64,000 bases of DNA, from positions 124,001 through 188,000 of the forward strand of contig NZ_BOMY01000008.1 in the NCBI RefSeq assembly GCF_016862435.1, written 5' to 3'. How positions within the stretch are numbered: position 1 is the first letter of the stretch; every line of letters begins with the position of its first letter. The DNA is from Paractinoplanes tereljensis. GTDB taxonomy: Bacteria > Actinomycetota > Actinomycetes > Mycobacteriales > Micromonosporaceae. The notes under the pieces are model-generated. The model was not told the DNA's origin. It saw only the letters and a program-made list of their open reading frames with translations, and made no database searches. A program made the translations under genes and the position numbers. Positions 44,257-52,845 of the stretch are shown here, piece by piece.

Positions 44257-45461
44257 CCCCGTACGATCGAGGCGTGAGCGCCGGAGATCCGCCCGCATCC
44301 CTGCCGGGTGCCCGTCTTCTGTTCTCGCTGGACCCGGCCGTGTCCTATCTCAACCACGGGTCGTTCGGCGCGGTGCCGATCGGTGTGCAACGCGCTCAGC
44401 AGCGCCTGCGTGACGAGATCGAGGCCAACCCGCACAAGTTCTACACGCAGGGCATGCTCGACCGGGTCGTCCATACCCGACGGCATGTGGCGGCGTTCCT
44501 GGGTGCCGACCCGGACGGCAGCGCCTTGATGCCGAACACCACCGCGGCGGTCTCCACGGTGCTGCAGTCGGTGCGGCTGGAGTCGGCCGACGAGGTGCTG
44601 CTCACCGATCACGGCTACGGTGCGGTCGCGCTGGCGGCACGCCGTCAGTGCCGGCGGGCCGGGGCGACCGCGCGGACGGTCGCGGTGCCGCTGTCGGCGT
44701 CGGCCGGCGAGGTGATCAGCCGGGTGCGGGCGGCCCTGCGGCCGGGCAAGACCAAACTGCTGATCATCGATCAGATCGCGTCGGCCACGGCCGCGGTCTT
44801 CCCGGTCCGCGAGATCGCCGCCGCCGCCCGTGAGCACGACATCCCGGTGCTTGTCGACGCCGCGCACGTGCCGGGGATGCTGCCGGTGGACGTGTCCGCG
44901 ATCGGCGCCGACTTCTGGGTGGGCAACCTGCACAAGTGGGCGTTCGCCCCGCGCGGCACGGCCCTGCTCGCGGTCGCGCCGGCCTGGCGCCGCCGGATCG
45001 AGCCGTTGATCGTCTCGTGGGAGCAGGAGGAGGGTTTCCCCCTTTCGGCGGAATACCACGGCACCGTCGACTACACCCCCTGGCTGGCCGCGCCGGCCGG
45101 GCTGTTCACGTTGCGCACGCTCGGCTGGGAGGCGGTGCGGGCGCACAACGCGGCGCTTGTCGAGTACGGCCAGCGGGTGGTCGGTGCCGCCCTCGGGGTG
45201 GCCCCGGCCGAGTTGACGCGGCCGGCCGACCCGTCGGTCGCCATGCGGGTGATCCCGCTGCCGGCCGGTCTGGCGTCGACGGCGCCGGAGGCGATCGCGC
45301 TGCGCCTGCTCATCTCCGACAAGCTGGCCACCGAGACCGCCGTGAACGCCTGGGGCGGCCGCGGCCTGCTGCGGCTGAGCGCTCAGGTCTACAACCGCCC
45401 CGAGGAGTACGACCGGCTGGCCGAACGCCTCCCCCCGCTGCTGGCTAGTTACCAGCGCTGA
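44253..45461 (+). CDS. class-V aminotransferase (isopenicillin-N-epimerase/cysteine-desulfurase-like)
   Basis: A PLP enzyme of ~402 residues. The Schiff-base Lys228 lies in GNLHKWAF, and VDAAHVPGM is the cofactor-binding Asp region. YLNHGSFGA at the N-terminus is typical of the isopenicillin N epimerase branch, so it may racemise or desulfurate an amino acid. The GTG at 44253 overlaps the xerC stop (GTGA); a second in-frame GTG at 44274 is possible. Its 3' end overlaps the convergent M23 gene by 17 bp. Confidence 0.88.
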   Translation: MTPYDRGVSAGDPPASLPGARLLFSLDPAVSYLNHGSFGAVPIGVQRAQQRLRDEIEANPHKFYTQGMLDRVVHTRRHVAAFLGADPDGSALMPNTTAAVSTVLQSVRLESADEVLLTDHGYGAVALAARRQCRRAGATARTVAVPLSASAGEVISRVRAALRPGKTKLLIIDQIASATAAVFPVREIAAAAREHDIPVLVDAAHVPGMLPVDVSAIGADFWVGNLHKWAFAPRGTALLAVAPAWRRRIEPLIVSWEQEEGFPLSAEYHGTVDYTPWLAAPAGLFTLRTLGWEAVRAHNAALVEYGQRVVGAALGVAPAELTRPADPSVAMRVIPLPAGLASTAPEAIALRLLISDKLATETAVNAWGGRGLLRLSAQVYNRPEEYDRLAERLPPLLASYQR

Positions 45462-45897
45462 GGGGTAACAGGCGCACCCGGCCGAGGCCGAGCAGCGCCA
45501 GCGGGTCCAGGTAGGCGTCGCCGCGCCGGAGACCCCAGTGCAGGCAGGCCGCCGAGGGGCAGCCGGGATGCCCGGCCTCGAGCAGGCCCAGTTCGCCGCC
45601 GGCCGCCACCTGCTCGCCCCGGGTGACCTGGGCCAGCACCGGCTGGTAGGTGGTGCGCAGCCCGCCGGCGTGGGACACGCTCACCACGCCGTTTCCGGCG
45701 ATGATGCCGACGAAGACCACCGTCCCGGCACCGGCCGCCCGCACCGCGGCGCCCGGTGGCGCCGCGAGGTCGACCCCGCGGTGGCCGGGCAGCCAGCGCT
45801 GCGGCGGCGGATCGAACCGCCGCACGACCGGTGCCGAATCGATCGGCCAGCCGAACAGTGGCGCCAGAAGGATGCTGACGAGCAGGATGAGTGGCAT
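45445..45897 (-). CDS. M23-family peptidase-like protein
   Basis: A ~150-residue protein with an N-terminal membrane/signal segment (MPLILLVSILLAPLFGWP) and a LytM domain. HRGVDLAAP has the H-x3-D zinc pair. The second His pair, normally HLHW, reads CLHWG, so the first His is Cys; the domain may be weakened or non-catalytic. It probably acts on peptidoglycan outside the membrane. The ATG at 45897 is taken. It overlaps the aminotransferase gene tail to tail. Confidence 0.82.
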   Translation of the reverse strand: MPLILLVSILLAPLFGWPIDSAPVVRRFDPPPQRWLPGHRGVDLAAPPGAAVRAAGAGTVVFVGIIAGNGVVSVSHAGGLRTTYQPVLAQVTRGEQVAAGGELGLLEAGHPGCPSAACLHWGLRRGDAYLDPLALLGLGRVRLLPLSAGN

Positions 45898-45986
45898 GGC
45901 CACCACCCTGGCCGAACCTCAGGCCGCCCGCCCCCGGCCCTGTGGACAACGGCCAACTGTGGATAACCCCTGCCAGCCGACCACAA

Positions 45987-46310
45987 CTAACTGCCGAAGC
46001 CGGGCTCGTCGGGCAGGGAGATGTCGGGCTTCTCCAGCTCCTCCACGTTCACGTCCTTGAACGTCATCACTCGCACGTTCTTGACGAACCGAGCCGGCCG
46101 ATACATGTCCCACACCCAGGCGTCGTGCATCTCAACCTCGAAATACACCTCGCCGTCGGAGTTGCGCACGTGCAGGTCAACCTGGTTGGCCAGGTAGAAC
46201 CGGCGCTCCGTCTCCACCACGTAGGAGAACTGGCGGACGATGTCGCGGTACTCCCGGTAGAGCTGCAGCTCCATCTCGGTCTCGTACTTCTCGAGATCCT
46301 CTGCGCTCAT
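45987..46310 (-). CDS. DUF2469-family conserved actinobacterial protein
   Basis: A 107-residue protein matching the DUF2469 family found beside rnhB in actinobacteria (Rv2901c type). MSAEDLEKYETEMELQLYREYRD and FVKNVRVMTFKDVNVEEL are well-conserved features. It has many acidic and aromatic residues and no signal peptide. The function is unknown. The ATG overlaps the rnhB stop (ATGA). Confidence 0.9.
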   Translation of the reverse strand: MSAEDLEKYETEMELQLYREYRDIVRQFSYVVETERRFYLANQVDLHVRNSDGEVYFEVEMHDAWVWDMYRPARFVKNVRVMTFKDVNVEELEKPDISLPDEPGFGS

Positions 46311-47152
46311 CGATTCTCGCCCTCCATGGCCTCATCTTCCCCCACCATCGGCGACGGCTGAGGCTGGTCGCCCGACGCCACGCCGACGGTACCCTCAGCA
46401 GCGTCCGGAAGCACCGGCTGGGCAGCCGTTGATGCATCAAACAGCAGCGTCTGCTGCCCGTCAAAGGCCGACACGGGCCGCCGGGCCCGCGGCGGCCGGT
46501 TCACCCGGCCGGAGGCGGCGGCCACGTTCACGTACGAGAAGCGGTGTTCCGCGCACGGGCCGTGGCGCAGCAGCGCGGAGCTGTGCTCCTCGGTGATGTA
46601 TCCCTTATGCACGGCGAAGCCGTAGTCGGGGAACCGGTCGTCCATCTCTACCATGATCCGGTCTCGGGTGACCTTGGCAAGCACGCTGGCCGCGGCCACG
46701 CAGGCGGCGACCCGATCGCCCTTCCACACGGCCAGGCCGGGCACGCCCAGGCCGTCGACCGGGAAACCGTCGGTCAGAACGTATTCCGGGGAGGTGGTCA
46801 GCGACGCCAGCGCCCGGCGCATCGCGGCGAGGTTGCACACGTGCAGCCCGCGGGCGTCGACCTCGGTGGCCGGGATGATCATGACGGACCAGGCCAGCGC
46901 CCGGGACACGACCTCCTGGTAGACGCGTTCGCGCGCGGCCGGGGTCAGCAGCTTGGAGTCGGCCAGCCCGGGGACCTCGCCGCGCTTGCCCTCGGGCAGG
47001 ATGGCCGCCCCGGCCACCAGAGGCCCCGCACAGGCGCCGCGACCGGCTTCGTCGGCCCCGGCCACGAACCGGAAGCCACGGCGCTGCAGCGCCCGCTCAA
47101 GGGCGTAGAGGCCGCCTTCGCGGCGGACGACGGTGCGTGGGGGCGCCAGCAT
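46307..47152 (-). CDS. rnhB: ribonuclease HII with a disordered C-terminal tail
   Basis: Degrades RNA in RNA-DNA hybrids and removes single ribonucleotides. GADEAGRGACAGPLVA gives the two N-terminal acidic residues (Asp, Glu), and LTDGFPVDG and VAAASVLAKVTRD complete the active site. The ATG at 47152 overlaps the NUDIX stop (TGATG). About 70 C-terminal residues beyond HRFSYVN are Pro/Ala/Glu-rich and make it longer (281) than most RNase HII. Confidence 0.96.
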   Translation of the reverse strand: MLAPPRTVVRREGGLYALERALQRRGFRFVAGADEAGRGACAGPLVAGAAILPEGKRGEVPGLADSKLLTPAARERVYQEVVSRALAWSVMIIPATEVDARGLHVCNLAAMRRALASLTTSPEYVLTDGFPVDGLGVPGLAVWKGDRVAACVAAASVLAKVTRDRIMVEMDDRFPDYGFAVHKGYITEEHSSALLRHGPCAEHRFSYVNVAAASGRVNRPPRARRPVSAFDGQQTLLFDASTAAQPVLPDAAEGTVGVASGDQPQPSPMVGEDEAMEGENR

Positions 47153-47595
47153 CAGAGGCTCCGGAGCAGTGCAGCCAGCGAAACCGGGAAAATCTGCTCG
47201 GCGCTGGCCTCGATCTCGAGGGCCGACCACCACCGGTGCTCGGTGATGGTCTCCTGCTCGTCGGAGTCCATGCCGGCCGTGTCGACCTGCCACTCGCCCA
47301 CCCGGAGCAGGAAGAAATCCTGGTCCTGCCGGTACTGCTGCTCGCGGTAGCTGAACTCGGTGACCTCGTGCCACACCGGGTCGCCCAGCTCGGCCGGGCC
47401 GACCCGCAGGCCGGTTTCCTCGGCCAGCTCGCGGGCGGCCCCCTCGGCGGGCGTCTCCCCGGCGTCGAGACCGCCGCCGGGGGTGAACCACCAGCGCTCG
47501 CCGGGACGGGCCGGGTCGCCGCCGTGCAGCAGCAGCGTGCGGCCCGCGGCATCCACGAGAAGCACGCGGGCGGCGCGGCGGTCGAGCACAGTCAC
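47152..47595 (-). CDS. NUDIX hydrolase
   Basis: A 147-residue protein with a complete NUDIX box: GGLDAGETPAEGAARELAEETGL (G-x5-E-x7-RE-x2-EE-x-G). WWFTPGGG places it with the MutT/ADP-sugar branch but the substrate is not identifiable. The start is GTG. It is the first gene of the run NUDIX-rnhB-DUF2469, with both overlaps of 1-4 bases. Confidence 0.9.
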   Translation of the reverse strand: MTVLDRRAARVLLVDAAGRTLLLHGGDPARPGERWWFTPGGGLDAGETPAEGAARELAEETGLRVGPAELGDPVWHEVTEFSYREQQYRQDQDFFLLRVGEWQVDTAGMDSDEQETITEHRWWSALEIEASAEQIFPVSLAALLRSL

Positions 47596-47639
47596 GCGAC
47601 CAAGCCTATTGCGCCCGTGATGGATCTTTCGATCGGGTG

Positions 47640-48278
47640 TTACTTGGCGTCCGGAATGTCATCGAAGCCCTTCGGGACGGACAGCCAGGTGGCCCGCTTG
47701 ACCGGCCAGAACACCGTGAAGGCGCGGCCGACCACCGAGTCCTCGGGGATGGTCGCCTCCTCCACGTCGCCGGTCTCCTCGTAGTGCTCGAGGGAGTCGC
47801 CGGAGGCGGACCGGTGGTCGCCCATCACCCAGAGGCGGTTGGCCGGCACGGTGATGTCGAACTTGCGGTCGGCAGCCGGGTCCTGGTTGCCGTCGGCGTC
47901 CTTGTAGATGTACGGCTCGTCGAGGGACTTGCCGTTGATCGTCAGACGCTCCTGCGAGTCGCAGCAGATGATGTGATCGCCGGGCTCACCGATGATGCGC
48001 TTGATGAAGTCTTCGCCCTCGGCGCCGGACTGCCAGTCGGAGGGCGCCTTGAAGACGATGATCTCGCCGCGCCGCGGGTCGCGGAAGTCGTAGACGAGCT
48101 TGTTGACGAGCACCCGGTCCAGGACGTTGAGCGTGTGCTCCATCGACGGACTCGGGATGTAGAAGGTCTGCAGGACGAATGCGCGCACCAGAACGGCGAC
48201 GAGGATCGCCACACCCAGCAGGATGGGAAGCTCGCGCCAGAAGGAACCACGGCGCTTTTCGGTCTGCTCGTCAATCAC
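47640..48278 (-). CDS. lepB: signal peptidase I (copy 1)
   Basis: Cleaves Sec/Tat signal peptides on the outer face of the membrane. One N-terminal membrane segment (~15-37) precedes the catalytic Ser45 (PSPSM) and Lys93 (DFIKRIIG). MGDHR and SDSLE-like SGDSLEHY boxes are present. Length 212. The GTG start overlaps the preceding lepB stop by four bases. Confidence 0.96.
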   Translation of the reverse strand: MIDEQTEKRRGSFWRELPILLGVAILVAVLVRAFVLQTFYIPSPSMEHTLNVLDRVLVNKLVYDFRDPRRGEIIVFKAPSDWQSGAEGEDFIKRIIGEPGDHIICCDSQERLTINGKSLDEPYIYKDADGNQDPAADRKFDITVPANRLWVMGDHRSASGDSLEHYEETGDVEEATIPEDSVVGRAFTVFWPVKRATWLSVPKGFDDIPDAK

Positions 48279-49171
48279 GAACGGAGCCTACGACGCCGTG
48301 TCGCGAACGGCAGTCCGGAACGCGCGGATACTCCCGCAGTTAACAGAAAGGGGAGAAGTAGTGCGTCGGTGGCGGGGTTGTCCCGGCGCACCGGAACCGG
48401 ACCCAGCTCGGCGGCGGCGGTCGGATGCTCGGCCGCGTACGTCTTCCAGATGTCCGGAACGGACAGGCTGGTGAACCGGCTGCTCGGCCAGACGATGACG
48501 AATGCCCGCCCGATCACGTTCTTGATCGGCACCGGCCCCTGGCAGCGAGCGTCCTGCGAGACCGCCCGGTGGTCGCCCATGACGAACATCTCACCCGCGG
48601 GGATGGTGACCTCCGCGAACCGGCGGCTGGTGCACTGTGTCGGGTTGGGTGGCTGGTTGATGTCGGAGTTGTAGCCCTCGGCGATGTACGACTCGTCGAT
48701 GCCCACCCCGTTGACGGTGATCCGGCCCTGCGCGTCGCAGCAGGCGATCTTGTCACCCGGCAGGCCGATCACCCGTTTGATGAAGTCACGTTCACCCGGG
48801 CGGCTGACCCCGACGAGGTCACCGATCGTGCGACCGAGCTTGGCCGCGAAGCTGTTGCTGACCGGCTCGGTCACCTCGGGCGCCCAGTTGTCGGTGCCGC
48901 GGAAGACCACGATCTCGCCGCGAATCGGGTCGCGCATGTCGTAGATGACCTTGTTGACCAGCACCCGGTCCTTGACCAGCAGCGTCTTCTCCATCGACCC
49001 ACTGGGGATGTAGAAGGCCTGCACCAGGAACGTGCGAATGAGTACGGCCAAGCAGAACGCCACCACCAGCAGAAGCGGAAGCTCCTGCCAGAGAGGCATC
49101 TCTTTGCGCCGCAAAATCGACCGCCGTCGTGCTGACGGCCGATAGCCCTGCATCGGTTCCACGCTTCGCAT
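48275..49171 (-). CDS. lepB: signal peptidase I (copy 2)
   Basis: A tandem paralogue of 298 residues. The membrane segment is at ~30-50, Ser59 in PSGSM and Lys132 in DFIKRVIG are the catalytic pair, and VMGDHRAVSQDAR is box E. Compared with copy 1 it has a ~40-residue insert before the lysine and a C-terminal ~50-residue extension. Two neighbouring lepB genes are common in Streptomyces-related genomes. The start at 49171 has a GGGAG directly against it; ATG 49153 is an alternative. Confidence 0.94.
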   Translation of the reverse strand: MRSVEPMQGYRPSARRRSILRRKEMPLWQELPLLLVVAFCLAVLIRTFLVQAFYIPSGSMEKTLLVKDRVLVNKVIYDMRDPIRGEIVVFRGTDNWAPEVTEPVSNSFAAKLGRTIGDLVGVSRPGERDFIKRVIGLPGDKIACCDAQGRITVNGVGIDESYIAEGYNSDINQPPNPTQCTSRRFAEVTIPAGEMFVMGDHRAVSQDARCQGPVPIKNVIGRAFVIVWPSSRFTSLSVPDIWKTYAAEHPTAAAELGPVPVRRDNPATDALLLPFLLTAGVSARSGLPFATRRRRLRS

Positions 49172-49205
49172 CTCCCGCCGCCGACCGGCCGAACCGCCCC
49201 GGATA

Positions 49206-49256
49206 CAGCACTACCGCCCGATAACCCCTCGCGAGGTCTTACGGGCGGTAGTGCTG
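49206..49256 (-). terminator. 15-bp terminator hairpin between rplS and lepB
   Basis: CAGCACTACCGCCCG (49206-49220) and CGGGCGGTAGTGCTG (49242-49256) are perfect complements, with CCTCGCGAGG self-complementary in the loop. It lies 70 bp past rplS. No U-tract is present, as is usual in this group. Confidence 0.8.
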
Positions 49257-49325
49257 GAAGGGTTCACTTTGATCCCATCCGACACTGGGGCAAGCGTAGT
49301 TCGCCCAGAGCCAGATCGATGAGGA

Positions 49326-49682
49326 TCAGACGGTCTGCTTCTCGCGAAGCTCCTTGATCTTGGCCTTCTTGCCACGGAGCTCGCGAAGGTAGTAGAGCTT
49401 GGCGCGTCGCACGTCACCGCGGGTCACGATCTCGATCCGGTCGATCGCCGGGCTGTTGATCGGGTAGGTCCGCTCGACACCGACGCCGAAGCTGATCTTC
49501 CGGACCTTGAAGGTCTCCCGGAGGCCAGCGCCCTGACGGGCGATAACCACGCCCTGGAAGACCTGGACGCGGGAACGGTTACCCTCGACGACCCGGGCGT
49601 GCACCTTGACGGTGTCGCCGGCCCGGAAGTCAGGAAGGTCGGTGCGCTGCGACTGGGCGTCGAGAGCGTCCAGCGTGTTCAT
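49326..49682 (-). CDS. rplS: 50S ribosomal protein L19
   Basis: A 118-residue L19, with [33 protein letters not shown] and [11 protein letters not shown] being the conserved core. It sits at the end of the rpsP-KH-rimM-trmD-rplS block as in most bacteria and lies 124 bp after trmD, which may hold its own promoter. GAGG lies upstream of the ATG. Confidence 0.99.
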   Translation of the reverse strand: MNTLDALDAQSQRTDLPDFRAGDTVKVHARVVEGNRSRVQVFQGVVIARQGAGLRETFKVRKISFGVGVERTYPINSPAIDRIEIVTRGDVRRAKLYYLRELRGKKAKIKELREKQTV

Positions 49683-49806
49683 CGCTGCATCCTCGTCGTA
49701 CTAAAGCGCACCGGGTGTTCGGGGCGCGAGGTGGGTACTGCTGATCTCCCGCAACTTCAGAAGATCCTCGTCTCACTCCGCGGCGCGAAGTAAAACGGCA
49801 ACCTCC

Positions 49807-50565
49807 CTACTCTGCCACAGGGGGAGGCGTGATCCGAAATCCACCCTCGTCGAGGGTCTTCCGGTCGGCTTTGTCGAGTGATGACGGCGGATAGCCGGCC
49901 ATCATGTCGGGGCGCCGGGAAGCGGTCCGCAGCAGTGCCTGATCCCGTCGCCAGCGGGCGATCCGCCCGTGGTCACCGGAGCGGAGAACGTCCGGGACGT
50001 CCAGCTCGCGCCAGGAGGCGGGCTTCGTGTAGACGGGGGCCTCCAGCAGGCCGGCCGCGTGCGACTCCTCGGTCAGCGAGTCGGCGTTGCCGAGCACGCC
50101 CGGGAGCAGCCGGGTCACCGCCTCCATGATGACGATGACGGCGACCTCGCCGCCGAAGAGCACGTAGTCACCGAGCGAGACCTCGAGCACCGGCATCCGG
50201 GTGGCCGCGTCGTCGATGACCCGCTGATCGATCCCCTCGTACCGGCCGCAGGCGAAGATCAGATGATCCAGCGAGGCCAGCGCGGCCGCGTCGGCCTGGG
50301 TGAACGGCTTGCCGACCGGCGAGGGCACGACCAGGGTGCCCGGGCCCACCGCGGCGAGCGCCTGGCCCCACGGCTCCGGCCGCATCACCATGCCCGGCCC
50401 GCCCCCGTAGGGCGTGTCGTCGACGGTCCGATGCACGTCGGAGGTCCAGGTGCGCAGGTCGTGCACTTCGAGGTCGAGCAGGCCGGTACCCCGGGCCTTG
50501 CCGATCAGCGACAACGACAGCGGCCCGAAGTAATCCGGAAAAATGGTAATAACGTCGACGCGCAT
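49807..50565 (-). CDS. trmD: tRNA (guanine37-N1)-methyltransferase
   Basis: A SPOUT-class methyltransferase acting at G37 of tRNA. The deep trefoil knot is evident from [15 protein letters not shown] and [14 protein letters not shown]. The N-terminal [12 protein letters not shown] is also typical. Length 252. It is two bases after rimM, showing tight coupling. Confidence 0.98.
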   Translation of the reverse strand: MRVDVITIFPDYFGPLSLSLIGKARGTGLLDLEVHDLRTWTSDVHRTVDDTPYGGGPGMVMRPEPWGQALAAVGPGTLVVPSPVGKPFTQADAAALASLDHLIFACGRYEGIDQRVIDDAATRMPVLEVSLGDYVLFGGEVAVIVIMEAVTRLLPGVLGNADSLTEESHAAGLLEAPVYTKPASWRELDVPDVLRSGDHGRIARWRRDQALLRTASRRPDMMAGYPPSSLDKADRKTLDEGGFRITPPPVAE

Positions 50566-50567
50566 GC

Positions 50568-51131
50568 TCAGAGGTCCAGCAACCCCTCGGGCAGATCAAC
50601 CACGATCCTGCCGCCGGCCACGTCCACGGTCGGCACCATCTGGTTGACGAACGGGATCAACGCCGTCCCACCGCCCGATTTGTCCAAAACAATAAGGTCG
50701 GAAGCGGGCGCATGATCGATCCGGGCCACCACGCCAAGATCATCCCCAGCGACCGAGACCACCCGGAGCCCGACCAACTGGTGGTCGTTGAACTCGTCGG
50801 GGTCCGACGGCGGTTTGATCAAAGAGCTGTCGACCTGCAACAGCACACCCCGCAGCGCCTCCGCCACGTTCCGGTCGTGGACGCCCTCGAACTGGACGAT
50901 CCCACGCCCCTGATGCCAGCGCACCGACTCGATCACGAGCGACGGCGGCACCTGATATGCGATCCCGGGGGCCGTCGCCGGCCCGGCGCTCACCCGGCGG
51001 ACCCGAGGGACCTCCGTGGCGAACACCGAACCGGCGACGAAACGCTCCTCGGGCTCGTCCGTGCGCACCGCGACCGAGACCTCGCCCCGGACCCCGTGCG
51101 GCTTACCGATCTGACCGACGACAAGCAGCAT
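50568..51131 (-). CDS. rimM: 16S rRNA-processing protein RimM
   Basis: Helps mature the 30S head. A 187-residue protein with N-terminal [14 protein letters not shown] and a C-terminal PRC-barrel region ending [12 protein letters not shown]...[13 protein letters not shown]. It is three bases after the KH gene and two before trmD. Confidence 0.97.
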   Translation of the reverse strand: MLLVVGQIGKPHGVRGEVSVAVRTDEPEERFVAGSVFATEVPRVRRVSAGPATAPGIAYQVPPSLVIESVRWHQGRGIVQFEGVHDRNVAEALRGVLLQVDSSLIKPPSDPDEFNDHQLVGLRVVSVAGDDLGVVARIDHAPASDLIVLDKSGGGTALIPFVNQMVPTVDVAGGRIVVDLPEGLLDL

Positions 51132-51134
51132 CGG

Positions 51135-51392
51135 TCAGTAGGCGTCGACGATGTCGACGCGGATGCCGCGCCCACCGATCGACCCGATGACCTGCCGCAG
51201 GGCCTTGGCCGTGCGCCCGCCGCGCCCGATGACCGTTCCCAGGTCCTCGGGGTGCACGCGCACCTCGAGCCGCTTGCCGCGGCGCGAGTCGACCAGTCGG
51301 ACCCGGACGTCGTCCGGGTTGTCGACGATGCCCTTGACGAGGTGCTCCAGCGCCGGCCGGAGCGCCCCGTCAGTTCGCGTCGGCGCCGGCAC
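51135..51392 (-). CDS. RNA-binding KH-domain protein (KhpA/YlqC type)
   Basis: An 85-residue protein with a single KH domain, including [19 protein letters not shown], the GXXG-type RNA-binding loop. The GTG at 51392 is chosen: AGAGGA lies ~9 bases upstream and the family begins about here. This start lies inside rpsP, so the two genes overlap by 23 bases in different frames. The order rpsP-KH-rimM-trmD is conserved. Confidence 0.88.
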   Translation of the reverse strand: MPAPTRTDGALRPALEHLVKGIVDNPDDVRVRLVDSRRGKRLEVRVHPEDLGTVIGRGGRTAKALRQVIGSIGGRGIRVDIVDAY

Positions 51393-51897
51393 CGGCGGGG
51401 TCCTCTGCGGTCTCGGCGACAGCCTCGCGGTTCGGCTCAGCAGCCTCCGGAGCCTTCGGCTCGACAGCCTCCGGAGCCTTCGGCTCGGCGGCCTTCTCAG
51501 CCTTCGGCTCGGTCTTGGCCGACTTCTTCGGGGTCGCGGGCTTGGTGTCCGCAACACCGGCGGCGGCCTTCGACTCAGCCTCGTAAACCTCGGTGCGGCT
51601 CTTCTTCGGCTCCGCCACGAGCAGCGGCGGCGGCGCGGGAAGACCCTTGAACTGCTGCCAGTCGCCCGTCTTCTCCAGGATGCGCTGCACGGCCTCGCTC
51701 GGCTGCGCGCCGACGGAGAGCCAGTACTGCACACGCTCCGACTTCACCTGGATGATGCTCGGGTTTTCCTTCGGCTGGTAAATGCCGACGTACTCGATGG
51801 CACGGCCGTCACGCTTGGTGCGCGAGTCGGCGATGACGATGCGGTACTGCGGGTTGCGGATCTTGCCCATCCGCAGGAGCCGGATCTTAACGGCCAC
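51370..51897 (-). CDS. rpsP: 30S ribosomal protein S16 with a Lys/Ala/Glu/Pro tail
   Basis: A 175-residue S16. Residues 1-~85 match S16 ([19 protein letters not shown]). The remaining ~80 residues are a Lys/Ala/Pro/Glu-rich tail with repeated PKAPEA units, absent from E. coli (82 residues). The GTG at 51897 has AGGAG ~10 bases upstream. Its 3' end overlaps the KH gene. Confidence 0.98.
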   Translation of the reverse strand: MAVKIRLLRMGKIRNPQYRIVIADSRTKRDGRAIEYVGIYQPKENPSIIQVKSERVQYWLSVGAQPSEAVQRILEKTGDWQQFKGLPAPPPLLVAEPKKSRTEVYEAESKAAAGVADTKPATPKKSAKTEPKAEKAAEPKAPEAVEPKAPEAAEPNREAVAETAEDPAGAGADAN

Positions 51898-52143
51898 GGT
51901 AATTTCGCTCCTGATGACTGCGTGAGGTTTTGAGGGTAGGACCCACGTGGGGATGCGGGACCGAACCTCGGGGATGGCAACGCGCTCAGAGTTAGAGGGC
52001 GCCTCACGCGTGCCAAGCCATTCCATTCTGCCAGACGGTTGGTGACGGCTCCCAATCGGGCCGCGTTTTCCAGGCCAAATCAAGATCAAATTCAAGATGT
52101 CGTGCCTGGTTGCATGGTGCAGACCGCAACTCCCGTCGAGGCC

Positions 52144-52176
52144 GGGCCGGGGCCCAGCTAAGGCTGGCCCTGGCCC
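52144..52176 (-). terminator. terminator hairpin across the DUF402 stop
   Basis: 52144-52158 and 52163-52176 form a ~14-bp GC-rich stem with one bulge and a TAAG loop. The DUF402 stop codon (52158-52160) lies at the loop base, so the coding sequence contributes to the hairpin. Confidence 0.65.
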
Positions 52177-52844
52177 TTCATTCTGCGTGAGTGGTCAAAA
52201 CCCACGACCGGACGGTCCCAGCCCACTGGCAGCTCGGTGGGGGTCTCCCAGGTCGGGTCCGGCTGGAAGTCGGTCCAGGTGCCGTCGAAGGGGAACTCGG
52301 CCGCCTCGATCATCTTGATCACGCGCCGGCCCTCGGCCCAGACCGCTGCCTCGTCGGGCACCCAGTAGTGGTTCGGGAGGGCCAGGCGTTCGGCGAACTC
52401 GTCCTCGTCCTTCCACTGCCAGGCCAGGTCGGGGGTGGCGACGATGTCCAGGTCCTGGTCGATTACGTCGAAGCCGGCCACCTCGCCGTCGTCCCAGCGG
52501 ACCGCGGACTCCTCGAGGTTGACGTAGTAGCCCTTGAAGGTGTCCTCGTCGGTGCGGAAGAGCCAGACCGAGTGGTCGGCACCGACCGGGAAGAACCGCA
52601 GCACCCCGGGGCCCTGCCAGGAGGTGAGCCGCAGCTCGTAGCGCTGCTCGGACCACTCGGCGAACGACATGTCGCGCGGGCCGCGGCCGTCGGCCGAGCG
52701 CTCGACCGCGATGGTGGAACCCCGGGCCAGCCAGACGAGCAGCCCGCGCTCGTCGTCGGCGACCACCCGGGCCGGATGCACGAAGGCGATCCGGCCCAGA
52801 TGGGTGTCCCGATGCAGAATCAGCCGGCCAGCAACGAAGGTCAC
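52158..52844 (-). CDS. DUF402-family protein
   Basis: A 228-residue protein. The central DUF402 domain includes [36 protein letters not shown] and [12 protein letters not shown] with clustered Asp/Glu, the nucleoside-phosphate/metal-binding pattern of the family (relatives act as nucleoside phosphatases or tRNA-linked enzymes). The GTG start is one base after the proS stop, so they form an operon. Confidence 0.85.
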   Translation of the reverse strand: MTFVAGRLILHRDTHLGRIAFVHPARVVADDERGLLVWLARGSTIAVERSADGRGPRDMSFAEWSEQRYELRLTSWQGPGVLRFFPVGADHSVWLFRTDEDTFKGYYVNLEESAVRWDDGEVAGFDVIDQDLDIVATPDLAWQWKDEDEFAERLALPNHYWVPDEAAVWAEGRRVIKMIEAAEFPFDGTWTDFQPDPTWETPTELPVGWDRPVVGFDHSRRMKGQGQP

Positions 52845-52845
52845 G

